A stretch of DNA of 64,000 nucleotides from Chionoecetes opilio (lineage: Eukaryota > Arthropoda > Malacostraca > Decapoda > Majidae), in NCBI GenBank assembly GCA_016584305.1, contig JACEEZ010006411.1:1-64000 (forward strand), read 5' to 3'. Positions 12,540 through 23,880 of this stretch are shown piece by piece. The notes below the pieces were generated by a model that saw nothing but the letters and a program-made list of their open reading frames with translations, had not been told where the DNA came from and made no database searches. The first letter of the stretch is position 1, and every line of letters begins with the position of its first letter. The position numbers and the translations under genes were made by a program.

Positions 12540-12690
12540 CTGTGTTTGGCCTCGGGCGCTGTGTGACGTCACACAGGCGATGACTTCCTTCCGGGGGGAA
12601 AGCGGCCTCTTGCATATTTTATCAGTGTTATTTTGTCCATTATTAACCTTAAATTACGGGATTAACGACCCTATGCAAGGCCGAGGAAGG
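12540..12690 (+). promoter_or_regulatory. Candidate SWT1 promoter and untranslated first exon
   Basis: A perfect 16-bp palindrome, TGTGTGACGTCACACA (12560-12575), contains a CRE-type TGACGTCA. It is followed by CTTCCGG (12588-12594), an ETS-like site. Sequence around it is GC-richer than its surroundings. A good splice donor, AAGG|GTAAATA, lies at 12691. The first coding exon begins with an acceptor at 14113 just 10 bases before the ATG, so an upstream non-coding exon must exist. Assigning it here is inference. Confidence 0.35.
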
Positions 12691-12708
12691 GTAAATAAGG
12701 AGTATAGT

Positions 12709-13794
12709 CAGAGCTGGGCACTAAATACATTGAATGTATTTAAATACTAAATACATGGGAGAAATGTTTTTAAATACCAAATACTAAATACATTTTACGA
12801 ATGTATTTAAATACTAAATACTAAATACATTAATTGTATTTAAATACATTTCAAATACACAAAAAGTTTAATACCATGAATTAAATTATCAAGTTTCGAA
12901 AGTATTCACTTATTTAATTCTAAAATCTCCAAAGGCACAAAATTTTGAAATCTAAATTTCCAAACTTTCTTCTATTTGCAATATAAGTATGCATTCCTTT
13001 CAGAATGTTATAAACCATCTACGACACTATGGAGTCCACTCCGTGACATAATGTTCAAGTTGCATTATTATCATAAAAGTTTGCACACACTTTCAACAAT
13101 ATGAAGTTCTTGGTGCTAAACACAGTATAGAAATGGCTGGAGGAAGCACCGAATATTAGTGACTGATGAGAACAGAATCCCAGACACGCGAACAGTGTTT
13201 ATCAGGCAGCAGGACAGGGACTGAACTTGTCGTCAGAGCTCTACCCCCCTCCCGCGACTCCCGCCAGCCCCTCGCCACCCACCACCTTTGCTCCACTTCC
13301 CTTCTCCCCATTCCCCAATATCCTTGCTGCGGTAGATGCTATAGATATGAATATGATAAGAAATTAGCACCGAGAATTTGTTCTTTGGTCATTTTGTCAA
13401 AGGCAAATAAAATGTGTATAATCAGCTCACCTGGCTATTTAACTTAATCTACTACATATCTAGAAATGTCTGAAAAAAAACTGGAATATCCTTAGGATTT
13501 CCTTAGATTTTGCGTTTCCTTAGAAATTTCCTTCTCAGGCCTAAATTTCCTTAAAATAAGGACATTTCCTTGAAAGTGGAAACATATATGGGTTTATGGC
13601 CAAATGAACTGATAAAAAAGTATATACATTTTGATATTATATGTATTTAAATACAATGTGTTTAAATACTCATTAAAGTATTTAAATACTGTATTTAAAT
13701 ACATGAAAAGCAAAGTATTTATAAATACATTTATAAATACACAACTGTATTTGAATACGTATTCAAATACAAATGTATTTAAATACTGCCCAGT

Positions 13795-13797
<3 letters not shown>
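12709..13797. mobile_element. hAT-like non-autonomous element rich in ATTTAAATAC palindromes
   Basis: The left end CAGAGCTGGGCA and right end TGCCCAGTTATG are inverted matches at 10 of 12 bases. Both ends continue into many copies of GTATTTAAATAC and TAAATACATT in either orientation. The interior (about 12,900-13,600) has no protein motif. CAG...GGGCA termini are typical of hAT elements. No 8-bp target duplication is visible, possibly because a (TA)n expansion abuts the right end. Confidence 0.55.
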
Positions 13798-13799
<2 letters not shown>

Positions 13800-13841
<42 letters not shown>

Positions 13842-13861
13842 TATACCTGTATATATGTATG

Positions 13862-13929
<68 letters not shown>

Positions 13930-13957
13930 ATATATATGTATTATATGTATATATTAT

Positions 13958-14031
<74 letters not shown>

Positions 14032-14034
14032 TAT

Positions 14035-14065
<31 letters not shown>
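13800..14065. repeat. (TA)n microsatellite ending in a T run
   Basis: Long TA runs with a few interruptions, then about 23 T bases, directly upstream of the acceptor of the first SWT1 coding exon. The polypyrimidine run may double as the splice-site tract. Confidence 0.95.
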
Positions 14066-14112
14066 ATATAAACATTGCGTGTGTGTTCACAGTTTTACTT
14101 TGTTTGTTTCAG

Positions 14113-17100
14113 CCCCTGCAAGATGACGACAAGCAGCAGCAAGAAGGGGCTTCCTCCCCACTGGATAGTGAAGACCTCCCGTCATGACCCTTCTCTCTCC
14201 TACTATGCTAATGTCAAGACTGGCCAGTCCACGTGGAAACATCCCTCTCTCCTGAAGGAAAGTGAACTGGAAAGCCCAATAAAGAAGAAGGGTAAAAAGA
14301 AATTACCTGAAAATGATTCAGAAGTCCAGAAAACTACTGGTGTGGAGAAACAAGACTCAAAATCACCCAAGAAGGCAAAGTTTACCCCTATTGGTGGTGG
14401 CCTTTGTACCGCATCTGTGGGAGGCAACCAAGAACCAAATGATGGCACTAAAGATCACACAGGTCTTGACACCAAACAGCTGCCCAAGGACAACAAAACC
14501 AGTCCAGTAAAATTTACCATAAAAAAAAAAAATGCTTTTACTCCAATAACAAGGAAAGACAGTTCTTCAAAGAGAGGTGCTGTGTTGCACCCCAGCATCC
14601 TGCTGGCCCAGAAGATTGCTTCCCGAGACTCACACTATAAGGCAAAGAGAAAAGGTGAAGATGACAAGAAAGATAAGGAAACAATTCATGATGAAATGCA
14701 CACTGCAAAGAAGAGTAGGAAGGACAAAGGAACTTCAAAGTCGCCAGTTGCCGCTGAAGCAGACTCTTCAACAACCTCCAAAAATGACATAAGACTCAAA
14801 GAATGCAATGTAAAGAAAACCTCAAAGAAGGCAGCCAAAAATAAGAAACGTAAAAGAAGATATAACATTTCTGAAGATACTGACAAAAGTGTCCCCATCA
14901 CAGAATCAACCAGTCATCGCGATGAGAAAGAAAAAACTGGTGAACATAAAGAAGACCCAAAGAAGATTGACAATAAAGAAGCGAAACTGTATCATGAATT
15001 CATTGTGCGCAAAAGTAAGTTATGGAGAAATTGTCGGCCTAGTCTCCAGGACGGTGGATCTCAGAAGACCTTAGAGCCACAGTTATACGGCGATGAACAC
15101 AGTGAAATATTAACTGCCAAAATAAAACTAGAGGAGCCTAAGGAAGAAGCTCCTGTCACATCAGAACAAGTGCCTTACACAGACAGTCTTAAAGTGTCCA
15201 AGCCAGTGCCATTGCCAGTGCCATCTCATGACACACCATCTACCCTGACGTCATTGACATGGAAATAGATGAAGAAGAACTCAAAACAGAAATTGCCAAC
15301 TTTCGTGGTTCATCCAGCTACTGCCTGACTGTCACTGAGGTTTTGCCCAACTCCAGCGCCTCCCACAGCTCCTTGTCTCTATACTTTGTTGTGGATACCA
15401 ATGTCCTCATAGGAGATATAGATTTACTACAAGATTTGAAAATATCATTGGTTGATGGCCGGGAATCTGTGGTTGTGGTGCCCTATGTCGCCCTGCAAGA
15501 GATGGATGGGCTTAAGAAGAGTGCCGCTATTGGCAAGGCGTGTCAGGCAGCCGTGCGATGGTGCAACCAACACTTTGAGGCGCGACATCCCAGGGTGCAG
15601 GGACAGACGTACTCCAACTACCGCACCACACGGGATGAGAACAAGGGAGCTGTAAGTATGAAATGATACCACCCACCCACCCTTTCTTGTTAGGGTAGAC
15701 TGAAAGCTTGGAATGCATTTAGCTGTAGAAAGTACTCATATCTATGATCTCACTAGCTCTCCAGTGATCATGTTTTTCTCAAGTATTGTTTGGATTCAGC
15801 ATTTTATTGTGTGCTGCATAATTTCACATTTAGTAGGAGGGGGCACATGAAGACATTGAAATGAGATGTGGGACATGAGTCTGAAGTATAGTATTCCTAT
15901 ATTCCTATACTAGTCTATATAATATTCCTATACTATTCCTATAAGTAAAAACAGTTCTTATTATAGAAATTTACCAAGTACAAAAAGAAGGAATTTGTGA
16001 ACATCGTGAAAGTACTTGCAAGGTACTTTCCGCCCAGGGCTTCTCCGCTTGAAGTTCCAAAGGGAAATGAATCTTCAGAAATGGAGAAATAAGTAGGTCA
16101 AGTCAGATTTTTAAAATTATTTAAAAAATTTATTATTTTATCTTTTATTTTTACATTTATGCCTATAGCGCCTGTAGGCAGTGACCTCTAGGGCTCGGAT
16201 GGTAGGCCTTGGAGGCTCACTTGAGGGCAAGATTTTTATAGTGATGCCTGTAATTAGAGGCTCATGCTACCCCCCTGTGTCCTCCGATGCACTCACAATC
16301 GAAGGTAGAGTTAATGGGCAGCATGTGGGTGTTCTTAGGCCACTCGAAAGCAGAAATATTTCAAGTGGATTTATGGGTCTCACTCGGGATCGAACTCGGG
16401 TCTTTGAGAACGCCACTCGGTGACGCTAACCACTGCTACCGCCCCAAGATACCCATGCCTCAATAAAGCCACCATCAGTTTGTCATGCTCCCAACAGAGT
16501 GCTGATGACCTGGTGCGAGACTGCTGTCTGGTGCTGAGCAGGGAAGGGCTGGACGTCTGTCTCCTCACTAATGATGTCAACCTGCGCAACAAGGCCCTCA
16601 TGTCCAGCCTCTCGGCCATCAGTGCCAAGGATCTCAAGACCAAACTTGGAAAACTGTCTGTCATGCACAAAGACCCCGCAGCAAGTCCTCGGTCTGTATC
16701 CAAGGTTGAAGAGTCACACATGAATGACGTCTGCCTGAGTGAAGGTGACAGGGTGGTGAGTGAGTCGCCACGCCACCAGCCAACACTCAACACTGTAGTC
16801 CAGACGCAACACAAACACACGTCAGACCAGAAAGCTACAAGAGCCAGCTGTCCTGTGGCTTCCGAGGAGATGCTGTTACTGGAGAGAATCACCGCCTCCC
16901 TCAAGCACACCCTGGGCAACATTCTGCAGGATGTCATGCAGGACATCTATGAGGATTTGTGGTTTGCCATCATCAAGCACAAGCCTCCCTGGAGCCTGCA
17001 ACAAGTGTTTGCCTGTTGGGACAAACACTGGATTGCCGCCATGACGGACAGGTTTCCAAGCAGCATGAAGGAGTTATTGGCTGAGATCCACAGGTTAATC

Positions 17101-20100
17101 ATGGCCTCTCAGGTGGATGTGCGGAGGCTCATGAATAGAGTACAGCGACTCTACTCATATTTTGAATCAAAGCCTTACAGCAAGCATATCCTCCCAGTGC
17201 AGGAGCCGTCTTATGTTGTGATGGACATGTCAGAAGTGTCCCCCTCCACCCCTGCCTGCAGCGCGCCACAGGCCACTGACAGCCTGGCAGGTCACTCAGG
17301 TCCTCACCAGGCCAATGCCGCGGAGGGAGTGACCAACGTAGAAAAGATGATCAACCAAGTTGGTGCTCATATAACTCACTTTGTGTAAGTATTCTTTGTA
17401 GCTTTACAAACCTTTTTTTCTTTTCTTTTCAAGGGGTGTAGCACTGTAGCACATCTGTCCACATTCTTGCTTTGAAACAACTTATGGTGGTATTATTTGT
17501 CAAGAAAGATCTTTCCCCATGTATGTGTTTCACATTCCTTTCATGATGAATGTTTTGACTGTTGCAGAGCCTTGGTGTTGACTGCCTTTGGTATGCAGCA
17601 TAACTTGCAAAAGTTGCCCAACATCAATGACTGTGAGTCACTGACACCAGACAATGCAAGAACTAGTGGTATTAACCTTCACAAAGTAATAATGAGTGTG
17701 GGCACTGCTATAACAAGGTAAGTAAATATTTGCCCATGTGACGAGTCAGTGATACTAGTTTTGAGGCCGAGTCCAATTGTTAGCTTATAATAGGCTATCA
17801 GCACAGCGCCGCTTAGCAGGAGCAGAGCTTCTCACCAACGGTTACTCCTGTTCAAAGTTGTTTGAGTTTCTCAATCAAAAAATTTGGCTGGCAAAGAGTT
17901 TTTCTACAATTTTTGTGTTATGGAAACCCAACTTGATCAACAGGGGAATCAGGGTGAGGAGGAGGTAAAAAGAGACATTAGCCACACGCAAATCATTTGG
18001 AGGACAAAGACATTACACTATCACATAAACCAAAGACACTGCAACTTCTTTAATCCCCATGATGCCATGACTGTAGGAGTCTCCATGGAATCTATCTACT
18101 CATATTGCAATTGTAGTGTATTTTGCAATGTGTGGAGTAGTGAAATGAGGATATTTCATCCCACCTGTTCAGAAATCAAAGTTAAGATTTGTAATGTAAG
18201 AGTTTATATGCAATTGATGCTTGTTGAAAGATGAATACAGTATTCTCTCGTTATACGATGGGGTTACGTTCCTGAAAGCCCAATCATATAGTGATCCATC
18301 ACATATGGAACCAATACAGTAACACTCAGCGACAAGGTTAGGAGTAAATGTTGTTTATATCCCCGGCGTGAGGGCGAGGCCTTCCAGTGTGGCGTGCCCA
18401 CCCATCAGCCCTCTGAGCCACTTGTGGTTGTAGTATGTCCTTTTTGAGTCATTTTGATTTGATATAGCACTAAAAACAAAAAATAAAGAATCTGCTGATG
18501 CTGGAGGTCAGTTCAGTTCAGTTGCTGGTCGGGAGTCAGGCCTTTTTCAACGGCACTCCCTGACGTGTTTCTTCTTGCTGTCTGGGTCTTTAATTTGTTT
18601 TCTTCTCTTATTCTATCTTATTAGTTTCTTTCTTTTTCTTTCTTCTTATTTTCTCTGGTCATCCAAAAACTGTTGATTGTTCTTTTTGTTACTTCCACAT
18701 TCCCCTCTCCAAACAAATACTCTCCCACTATAGCCTCTTCCTCCTCTAAGTAAAGTTATTGTAGCCTCACACTTTTCTTTCTTTCATTACTGTAGGCTGG
18801 GCACCATAGCAGAAAATGTTTTAAGTCCTCCTTTTCCACCCCACATAAATCACAAGTTATTTCTTCTCCCCAGAACCTCCTTCTGTCGTTTAGTTGTAGG
18901 TTGTTTGTCCTGCACTTGAACAGTAGTTCTGAAGCTTGGTCATTGCTGTATATTTCTTCTTGGCCTCCCTTCTCTTTTCTCCATTTTCTATATATTTTCA
19001 AACTTGTTTTTTCATTCATTTCATTCACCCATTCTCTTGTGTCCAACTCTTTCATTTGTTTCCTTATACTCTCCTTTGTCTCACACCTCACACCCTGGTT
19101 CATGACTCCAGTCTTTCTCATATCTTTCATTACAGCTTGCATCCATTTATTTTGTCTTTTCTCAATCATCTCCTCTCCTATCCTTTTCACTAGGTCATTC
19201 CCGTCTACTAATACATACCTCAAGTACTTCCACTGTCCCTCCCTTATTATATTCCTAACACTGGATGCTCCCACTTCCCCTAGGAGCGCCGCCCCCTGTG
19301 TATATGCCTGTGCCCCAAAGATTTGACGGTACACCCCATTTTCAATTCTCTGTAATTTATCCATTTCTTGCTTTGTTAAATTTATCACATTAACCCCATA
19401 TAGTATTGATGGTAATGCCACACTTTTCCAGTACGTTTTCCCTATTAGAATTTTAGAGCAACTTTTTGCGATGATACTATACGTCATATTTGCCATTTTT
19501 CTTGCCTTATTAAACATTTCTTCTTTTTGTATTTTGAAACAATTCTTCTTGTCATTTATGGTTATCCCTAAATATTTCATTCTATCTCTAACATTTATAT
19601 TTCCCAACTTTTCAGGCTTATCTTTTATATTGAAAATAATTATGTTACTTTTATTTTTATTCATTTCCAATCCATACTCCTTACCTATTTCCTCTAACCT
19701 ATGTACTACCTGTTCTGCCTCCTCTATACTACTTGCTAGTAACATCCCGTCGTCTGCAAAGAAAAGTGCTGGTATGCTAAATAATTCATCCTTAAACCCC
19801 TTGCCTAGTTCTTCTAATTCCTGGATAATCCTGAAGGTCACTAATTTAAACAGAGTTGTTGAAGCCGTACACCCTTGCCTAATTCCACTTGTTACATTTA
19901 TCTCTACTTCTTTACCTGGTCCTAATTCTATCTTGGTCTTGTCTCCTATATATACGTTTGCTATGAATTCAATAATCTTAGGGTTAATCTTATATTGCAT
20001 TAATAATTCTATCATTTTTCCTCTCTTAATACTATCATAGGCCTTTGCAAAATCTATTTAAATGACTATTAGTGGTTTCTTTAGGTCATATCTTCAATTT

Positions 20101-20419
20101 TACTAAGGTGCTAGTGGTTAACAGAAGTACAATTACAATAAAAACTAAACTGTATTTCTGATTATGGTTTAGGTCACTGTGATGTTGCGTTGCTTTCAGG
20201 TGCCTGAATGAAGGAACCTCCGCAGCAGTGCAGGAGTTGGGTCACCTGCTGTGTAACTTTTGGTCAGAAGCCTGCCTGCCGTGCCCACATCTGCCATTCA
20301 CGGAGTGTGACTTGCGACAGTTTGTGGAGAGTCCCGGCAAGGCACAGTACCTCAAGTGTGTCTTGCAAGAGTTGGAGAGTCTTGTGCAGCAGCTGGTAGC
20401 AGTTTTGACCAGCCCTTGA
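14113..20419 (+). CDS. SWT1: Transcriptional protein SWT1 homologue (WW domain plus PIN endonuclease)
   Basis: Swt1 is a nuclear PIN-domain RNA endonuclease that removes faulty mRNPs at the transcription/export interface. Exons, by splice sites and phase, are 14113-15651 (ATG at 14123), 16498-17384, 17568-17717 and 20200-20419 (stop TGA). The product is about 928 aa against about 900 in human. A WW domain lies at residues about 10-42 ([11 protein letters not shown], then STWKHP). A Lys-rich linker follows. The PIN domain begins [18 protein letters not shown], with [15 protein letters not shown] and, across the intron, [15 protein letters not shown], so the acidic catalytic residues are retained. 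The C-terminal helical domain ends QLVAVLTSP. The first coding exon changes frame between 15232 and 15265 (see findings). Introns hold a SINE, and in the last one a LINE fragment in opposite orientation. Identification is firm; the upstream exon is not established. Confidence 0.9.
15652..16497 (+). other. SWT1 intron with a SINE insertion
   Basis: Donor GCT|GTAAGT at 15652 and acceptor CCAACAG|AGT at 16498, phase 0, joining ENKGA to [10 protein letters not shown]. The AT-rich middle (15890-15960) has repeated TATTCCTATA units. 16150-16444 is a SINE. Confidence 0.85.
16150..16444 (-). mobile_element. tRNA-derived SINE (family A)
   Basis: Read on the minus strand it starts with a tRNA-like head: GGTAGCAGTGGTTAGCG (A-box-like) and CGAGTTCGATCC (B-box-like), with an inserted CCGAGTGGCGTTCTC arm. 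The body has the segments AACACCCACATGCTG, CATCGGAGGACACAGG and GCCTACAGGCGCTATAGG. The same head and body recur at 21886-22293 and 52961-53298. Confidence 0.85.
18245..18330. mobile_element. Fragment of a Tigger/pogo-like terminus
   Basis: After a TA, CAGTATTCTCTCGTTATACG resembles the CAG...CTCGTTATACGA ends of Tigger-like elements and the CAGGGAGGTCCCGTTATACG ends elsewhere in this window. No matching right end was found, so the extent is uncertain. Confidence 0.4.
18756..20085 (-). mobile_element. 5'-truncated non-LTR retrotransposon (reverse transcriptase)
   Basis: It lies in the last SWT1 intron, antisense to the gene. The frame 20015-18756 (419 codons) extends upstream as [19 protein letters not shown], preceded by an in-frame TAA at 20058-20060. 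RT landmarks are IDFAKAYDS (block with the first catalytic Asp), [11 protein letters not shown], then [13 protein letters not shown], with the catalytic FADD box intact, then [14 protein letters not shown] and MKYLGI. The C-terminus has a zinc-finger-like [20 protein letters not shown] (C-x2-C...H...C). The endonuclease and ORF1 are missing, so this is a dead-on-arrival copy with a long surviving ORF. The clade is not certain. Confidence 0.85.
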
Positions 20420-20473
20420 TTTAATACTGCCACTGTTTACCTGCCTTGTATAGTTTATGTTCATGTTTGTATA

Positions 20474-21243
20474 CAGGGAGGTCCCGTTATACGAGCATTC
20501 GGTATACGAGAATCCGATGATACGAGATGTGTAAATTAGGGTCTATTTTCAATATACGAGATCGAAAATCCAATGATACGACATTCAAACGGGTGAGTAA
20601 AATTATCAAGTTCAAAATGCAGGCCCTACCACTCCCAGGCTGGACAAAGGGGGATTTGGTTGACCCCAGTGAGGTCACCCCTAGCAAGCCTTGACTTGAA
20701 GGGTAATTAAGCATATGGTGCGGCCTGACATTTAGGGGTAATTAGCAGGTGTGCGGCCCCAACCTTGGGACTGCAGTCAGGTCACCCCTAGCAAGGCGTG
20801 ACCTGAAGGGTAATTAAGCATATGCGCGGCCTGACCTTTAGGGGTAATTAGCAGGTGTGGGGCCCCAACCTTGGAACCACTACATTACCTTCTCTTGTAT
20901 CACGTGGCGTCCCATACATTACAACGTCTTTTTTGCTTGTTATGCATGTTTTATGTTTAATTAATGTGCAGTTATGTTATTTTGTGTGCTATTTTCTCTT
21001 TCAGAATGCTTTTTCTACAGAATAGGTAGTACAGTGTGGGTAATATAGACGCTGTGTGTTTGTTATGTTTGCTATAGTTTATTTTAGCTTGAAAAACATA
21101 TCTTTTTTTTTTCTTTTTTTTAATTGATGGGGTCTGGAACCAAACCTATATTTTACCATTAGTTATGTGTTTCGTTATACGAAATTTCGCTTTACGAGTA
21201 TGCCAGGCGGAACCTAACTGCTCGTATCTTCGGGACCTCCCTG
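20474..21243. mobile_element. 770-bp Tigger/pogo-like non-autonomous element, copy 1
   Basis: Bounded by TA on both sides (20472-20473 and 21244-21245). The ends are CAGGGAGGTCCCGTTATACG and, inverted, CAGGGAGGTCCCGAAGATAC. Sub-terminal GGTATACGAGAATCCGATGA and TTCGCTTTACGAGTATGCC are also characteristic. Inside, a roughly 108-bp segment (GTCACCCCTAGCAAG ... CAGGTGTGNGGCCCCAACC) is tandemly duplicated. No transposase is present. Near-identical copies lie at 40497-41273 and from 63750 to the window end. Confidence 0.88.
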
Positions 21244-21885
21244 TAGTTATCTACCAGATTAGTTTGAACCAACTAGTATATATAGCCAATGAGTCATACT
21301 GTATATACTTACCTCTTCTATATTTCCGTTCATCTGACTTACGCCTCTATTAAGAATTATGTTTTTCCTCTGCCTGTAAACTTACAATCATTATTCCTGA
21401 TTTTTGCCCAGTTTAGGCCCATCAGCCCAACTCTTTGATGACATGCATATTCATTTATCATTCATCTACCTCATTTCTTTGCCTATGAAAATTATAATCT
21501 ATTGATGTTGCCTCTTGACAAATGGTGCTGATAATATTGTGATACAGTATTGATTAAGAGTTCAAAGGTACTTAAGTGTGAAATTAGTACTATAGATTGA
21601 ATGTGTGTGTGTGTGTGTATGTGTAATTCACCCAAGGTTTTGCACAAGTTGAACTCGCAATCGCTAGTTTTATCCTCCCAGATAGGGCTTGGAGATCATA
21701 CTGATCGATCTTTGGGTAATGCTGAGACCTCACACACCACACACCATATCCCCTTGCTCAATAGATAAATAACCGCCTGCATTTGTCAGTGAAAAAATCC
21801 CTAGGAGCGAGCGTGGATCGAGCGCGTTACCACAGAATGGCCAGACATGCTTTCAAACCACTAGACCAAGCAGGTTTTTAAATTT
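21244..21885. other. Intergenic DNA with a (GT)n run and a tRNA-like fragment
   Basis: A short (GT)n run lies at about 21603-21620. At 21785-21875 the minus strand reads GGTCTAGTGGTTTGAAAGC and CGCGCTCGATCCACGCTC, resembling A and B boxes of a second tRNA-derived SINE. GGTCTCAGCATTACCCAAAG near 21,712-21,735 (inverted) recurs inside the neighbouring SINE. Confidence 0.45.
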
Positions 21886-22293
21886 ATTTTTATACATGTT
21901 GTGCCTATAGCGCCTGTAGGCAGTGGTGACCCAGGGCTCGGATGGTAGGCTCCGGAGGTACACTTGAGGGCTGCTGTGATGGTTGGCCCTCGCCCGTGGT
22001 GGCGCAGGCAGGATTCTTATAGTGACGCCTGTGATTAGAGGCTCATGCCGCCCCCCTGTGTCCTCCGATGCACTCGCAATCGAAGGTAGAGTTGATGGGC
22101 ATTACCCAAAGGTCTCAGCATTACCCAAAGGCCACATGTCCAGATGTTGTGTGGTCTAATGCTGAGACATGTGGCATGTGGGTGTTCTTAGGCCACTCGA
22201 CGGTGCAGAAAGGTTTTGGGTTTCTTCGGGGATCGAACTCGGGTCACCGAGAACGCCAGTCGAAGACGCTAACCACTCCGCTACCGCCTCCCC
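21886..22293 (-). mobile_element. tRNA-derived SINE (family A) with an internal insertion
   Basis: Same tRNA-like head and body as the 16150 and 52961 copies: GGTAGCGGAGTGGTTAGCG, CCCGAGTTCGATCCC, CATCGGAGGACACAGG. About 70 bp at 22,100-22,170 are extra. They consist of repeated CATTACCCAAAGG / GCTGAGACATGTGGC segments, suggesting a local duplication. Confidence 0.82.
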
Positions 22294-22299
22294 ATAAGG

Positions 22300-23060
22300 T
22301 GGCGTGTTCCTCTAGTTGTGATTTACAGGAAAAGAGCTAAGCTTGTACTGTCCCGTCTCCATAACTACTATTATCCAGCTTGGCCCTGAAGTCGTGAATA
22401 TTCTGTAAAGCAGTAAACCCTCTCTTTAACGAACCAATTGGGGAGAAGGGGCTGACGTTATATCCGAAAGTCCGTTCTTGACATCCGAGGGATCGGAACT
22501 TTTCGCATATAACAAACTTTGTTCGTATGAGGTGAAAGTTTGCTATTTCCAACCATTTCTGTGTCAGGCAACGTGGCCACGGGAGGACGTGAGAGGAGGT
22601 GTTACAATCGGGCCAACAAAGCTAGACTCATCGGCGCATAGCCGCGCATCGCCCTCTCGGCTTTATTTCCACTGCCACCGACCGACCTGCACGTACGACC
22701 TCCATGTTCGGCTGGCTCACAACCTAACCAAACCTCACATTTACCGAACTTATTTGGTAAATCCCCGCATATATCGGACTGGCAGAAAAAGTTTGTTGTT
22801 AAAGCTGAAATTCTTTATATAAAGGTCCGTAAAAGTGAGGGTTCCCTGTAACTCTTTATCCAGATTATTCCACAGTTCAATACATCTGTATGGGAAACAG
22901 TATTTCTTGATAACTCTTACATGTGGTCTTTTTCAACTTCCCATGTCCTCTCGTATCTCTTGAGTCCCATAAAAACATGTCCTCTCTATTGACATTCTCC
23001 AGTCCCTTGCAAACCCTGAACACATTAATTATTTCATTAATATCATCTTAGAAAAATACT
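22300..23060 (-). mobile_element. LINE 3' end (family 1), split by a TIR element
   Basis: On the minus strand the two pieces (23060-22849 and 22410-22300) together read FMGLKRYER, then FPYRCIELWNNLDKEL, then QNIHDFRAKLDNSSYGDGTV, the usual C-terminus of a non-LTR ORF2. The element at 22411-22848 separates DKEL from QNIHDF. Related 3' ends lie at 23445-23880, 44985-45195 and 49490-49795. Confidence 0.8.
22411..22848. mobile_element. 438-bp TIR element inserted in a LINE
   Basis: The ends are CAGTAAACCCTCTCTTTAAC and, inverted from the right, CAGGGAACCCTCACTTTTAC, a roughly 26-bp imperfect TIR. TA follows the right end and TA lies 3 bases outside the left end. CAG termini and a TA target fit the Tigger/pogo group. 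No coding capacity. Confidence 0.75.
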
Positions 23061-23444
23061 TAAATCATTTGTCAGAATATTTTTGTCATAGCTCTTTTTA
23101 CAAGATTGTTAACAACACCCTAAACGACCCAGAAAGTGCCCACTCCGAGTGACAACACAACGCGTACAACTGCCCCACCGCTAAGGGCTAATGGCTGTGA
23201 CCCATTTTGCTTCAATAACTTATTATTGTTTCCTTGAGTCTGGATTCCCTCCTTTTCCAACCTGTTATTGGAAGTAGAATTATGATAGTTGTTGAAAATA
23301 CCTCTTTTCCAGTTAAGACATATTCTGGTTGTTGTTGTTGTAGAATTATATAGCTGTATCAAGAATATATATTTCATATTTTTTCAAATAAAGTTATATT
23401 TTGTATATGAACCGTTTTTGGTATGTGTGTGTGTATACATCTAG
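23061..23444. other. Unassigned intergenic DNA
   Basis: No coding signal, paired repeat or array was seen, apart from a short (GTT)n-like run near 23,328. Confidence 0.4.
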
Positions 23445-23880
23445 TTGTTATTTACAGGAAAAGAGCTAAGGTCATACTGTCCCGTCTCTAGCTTAGCTTT
23501 GAAGTCGTGAATATTCTTGGCATGTAAGTACCGTCTTCTTTCTGTTTAACGTCAGTTTTTCCCATAATTTTTATGAGGTTAGACGGCCGATGATATGCTT
23601 CCAACTATCTCTTATCCGTTGCCTCAACTTCTTCAATGCCCATCCATCCATCCATCCAATGTACAGTAAGTACCATCTCCTTAGCCAGGTTATTCCACCG
23701 TTCAATTGATCTGTATGGGAAGCTATATTTCATGATTTCTCTCTTGTGATCCTTTTCAACTTCTTCCCATGACCTCTCATATCTCTTGCGTCCCATAAAA
23801 ACATGTTCTCCCATGTCAACATTCTCCAGTCCCTTGGAAACCCTGAACACATTTATTAGATCACCTTTTTTTTCCCTTCC
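23445..23880 (-). mobile_element. LINE 3' end (family 1) with a nested LINE 3' end (family 2)
   Basis: Minus-strand frame fragments read MGEHVFMGRKRYERSWEEVE and FPYRSIERWNNLAKEMV, as in other family 1 copies. The block 23533-23665 is foreign: reversed it reads GIEEVEATDKR followed by an untranslated tail ending AAACAGAAAGAAGAC. That is the 3' end of family 2, also seen at 55255-55945. GTAAGTACC flanks the insert on both sides (23524-23532 and 23666-23674). Confidence 0.8.

Noticed and set aside
13631..14187. Open frames of Tyr/Ile repeats
   Set aside because: They are translations of (TA)n microsatellite and carry no protein signal.
16380..16946. 188-codon minus-strand frame
   Set aside because: Antisense shadow of the SWT1 second coding exon.
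18901..20040. Plus-strand frames of 85-189 codons
   Set aside because: Antisense shadows of the LINE reverse transcriptase on the minus strand.
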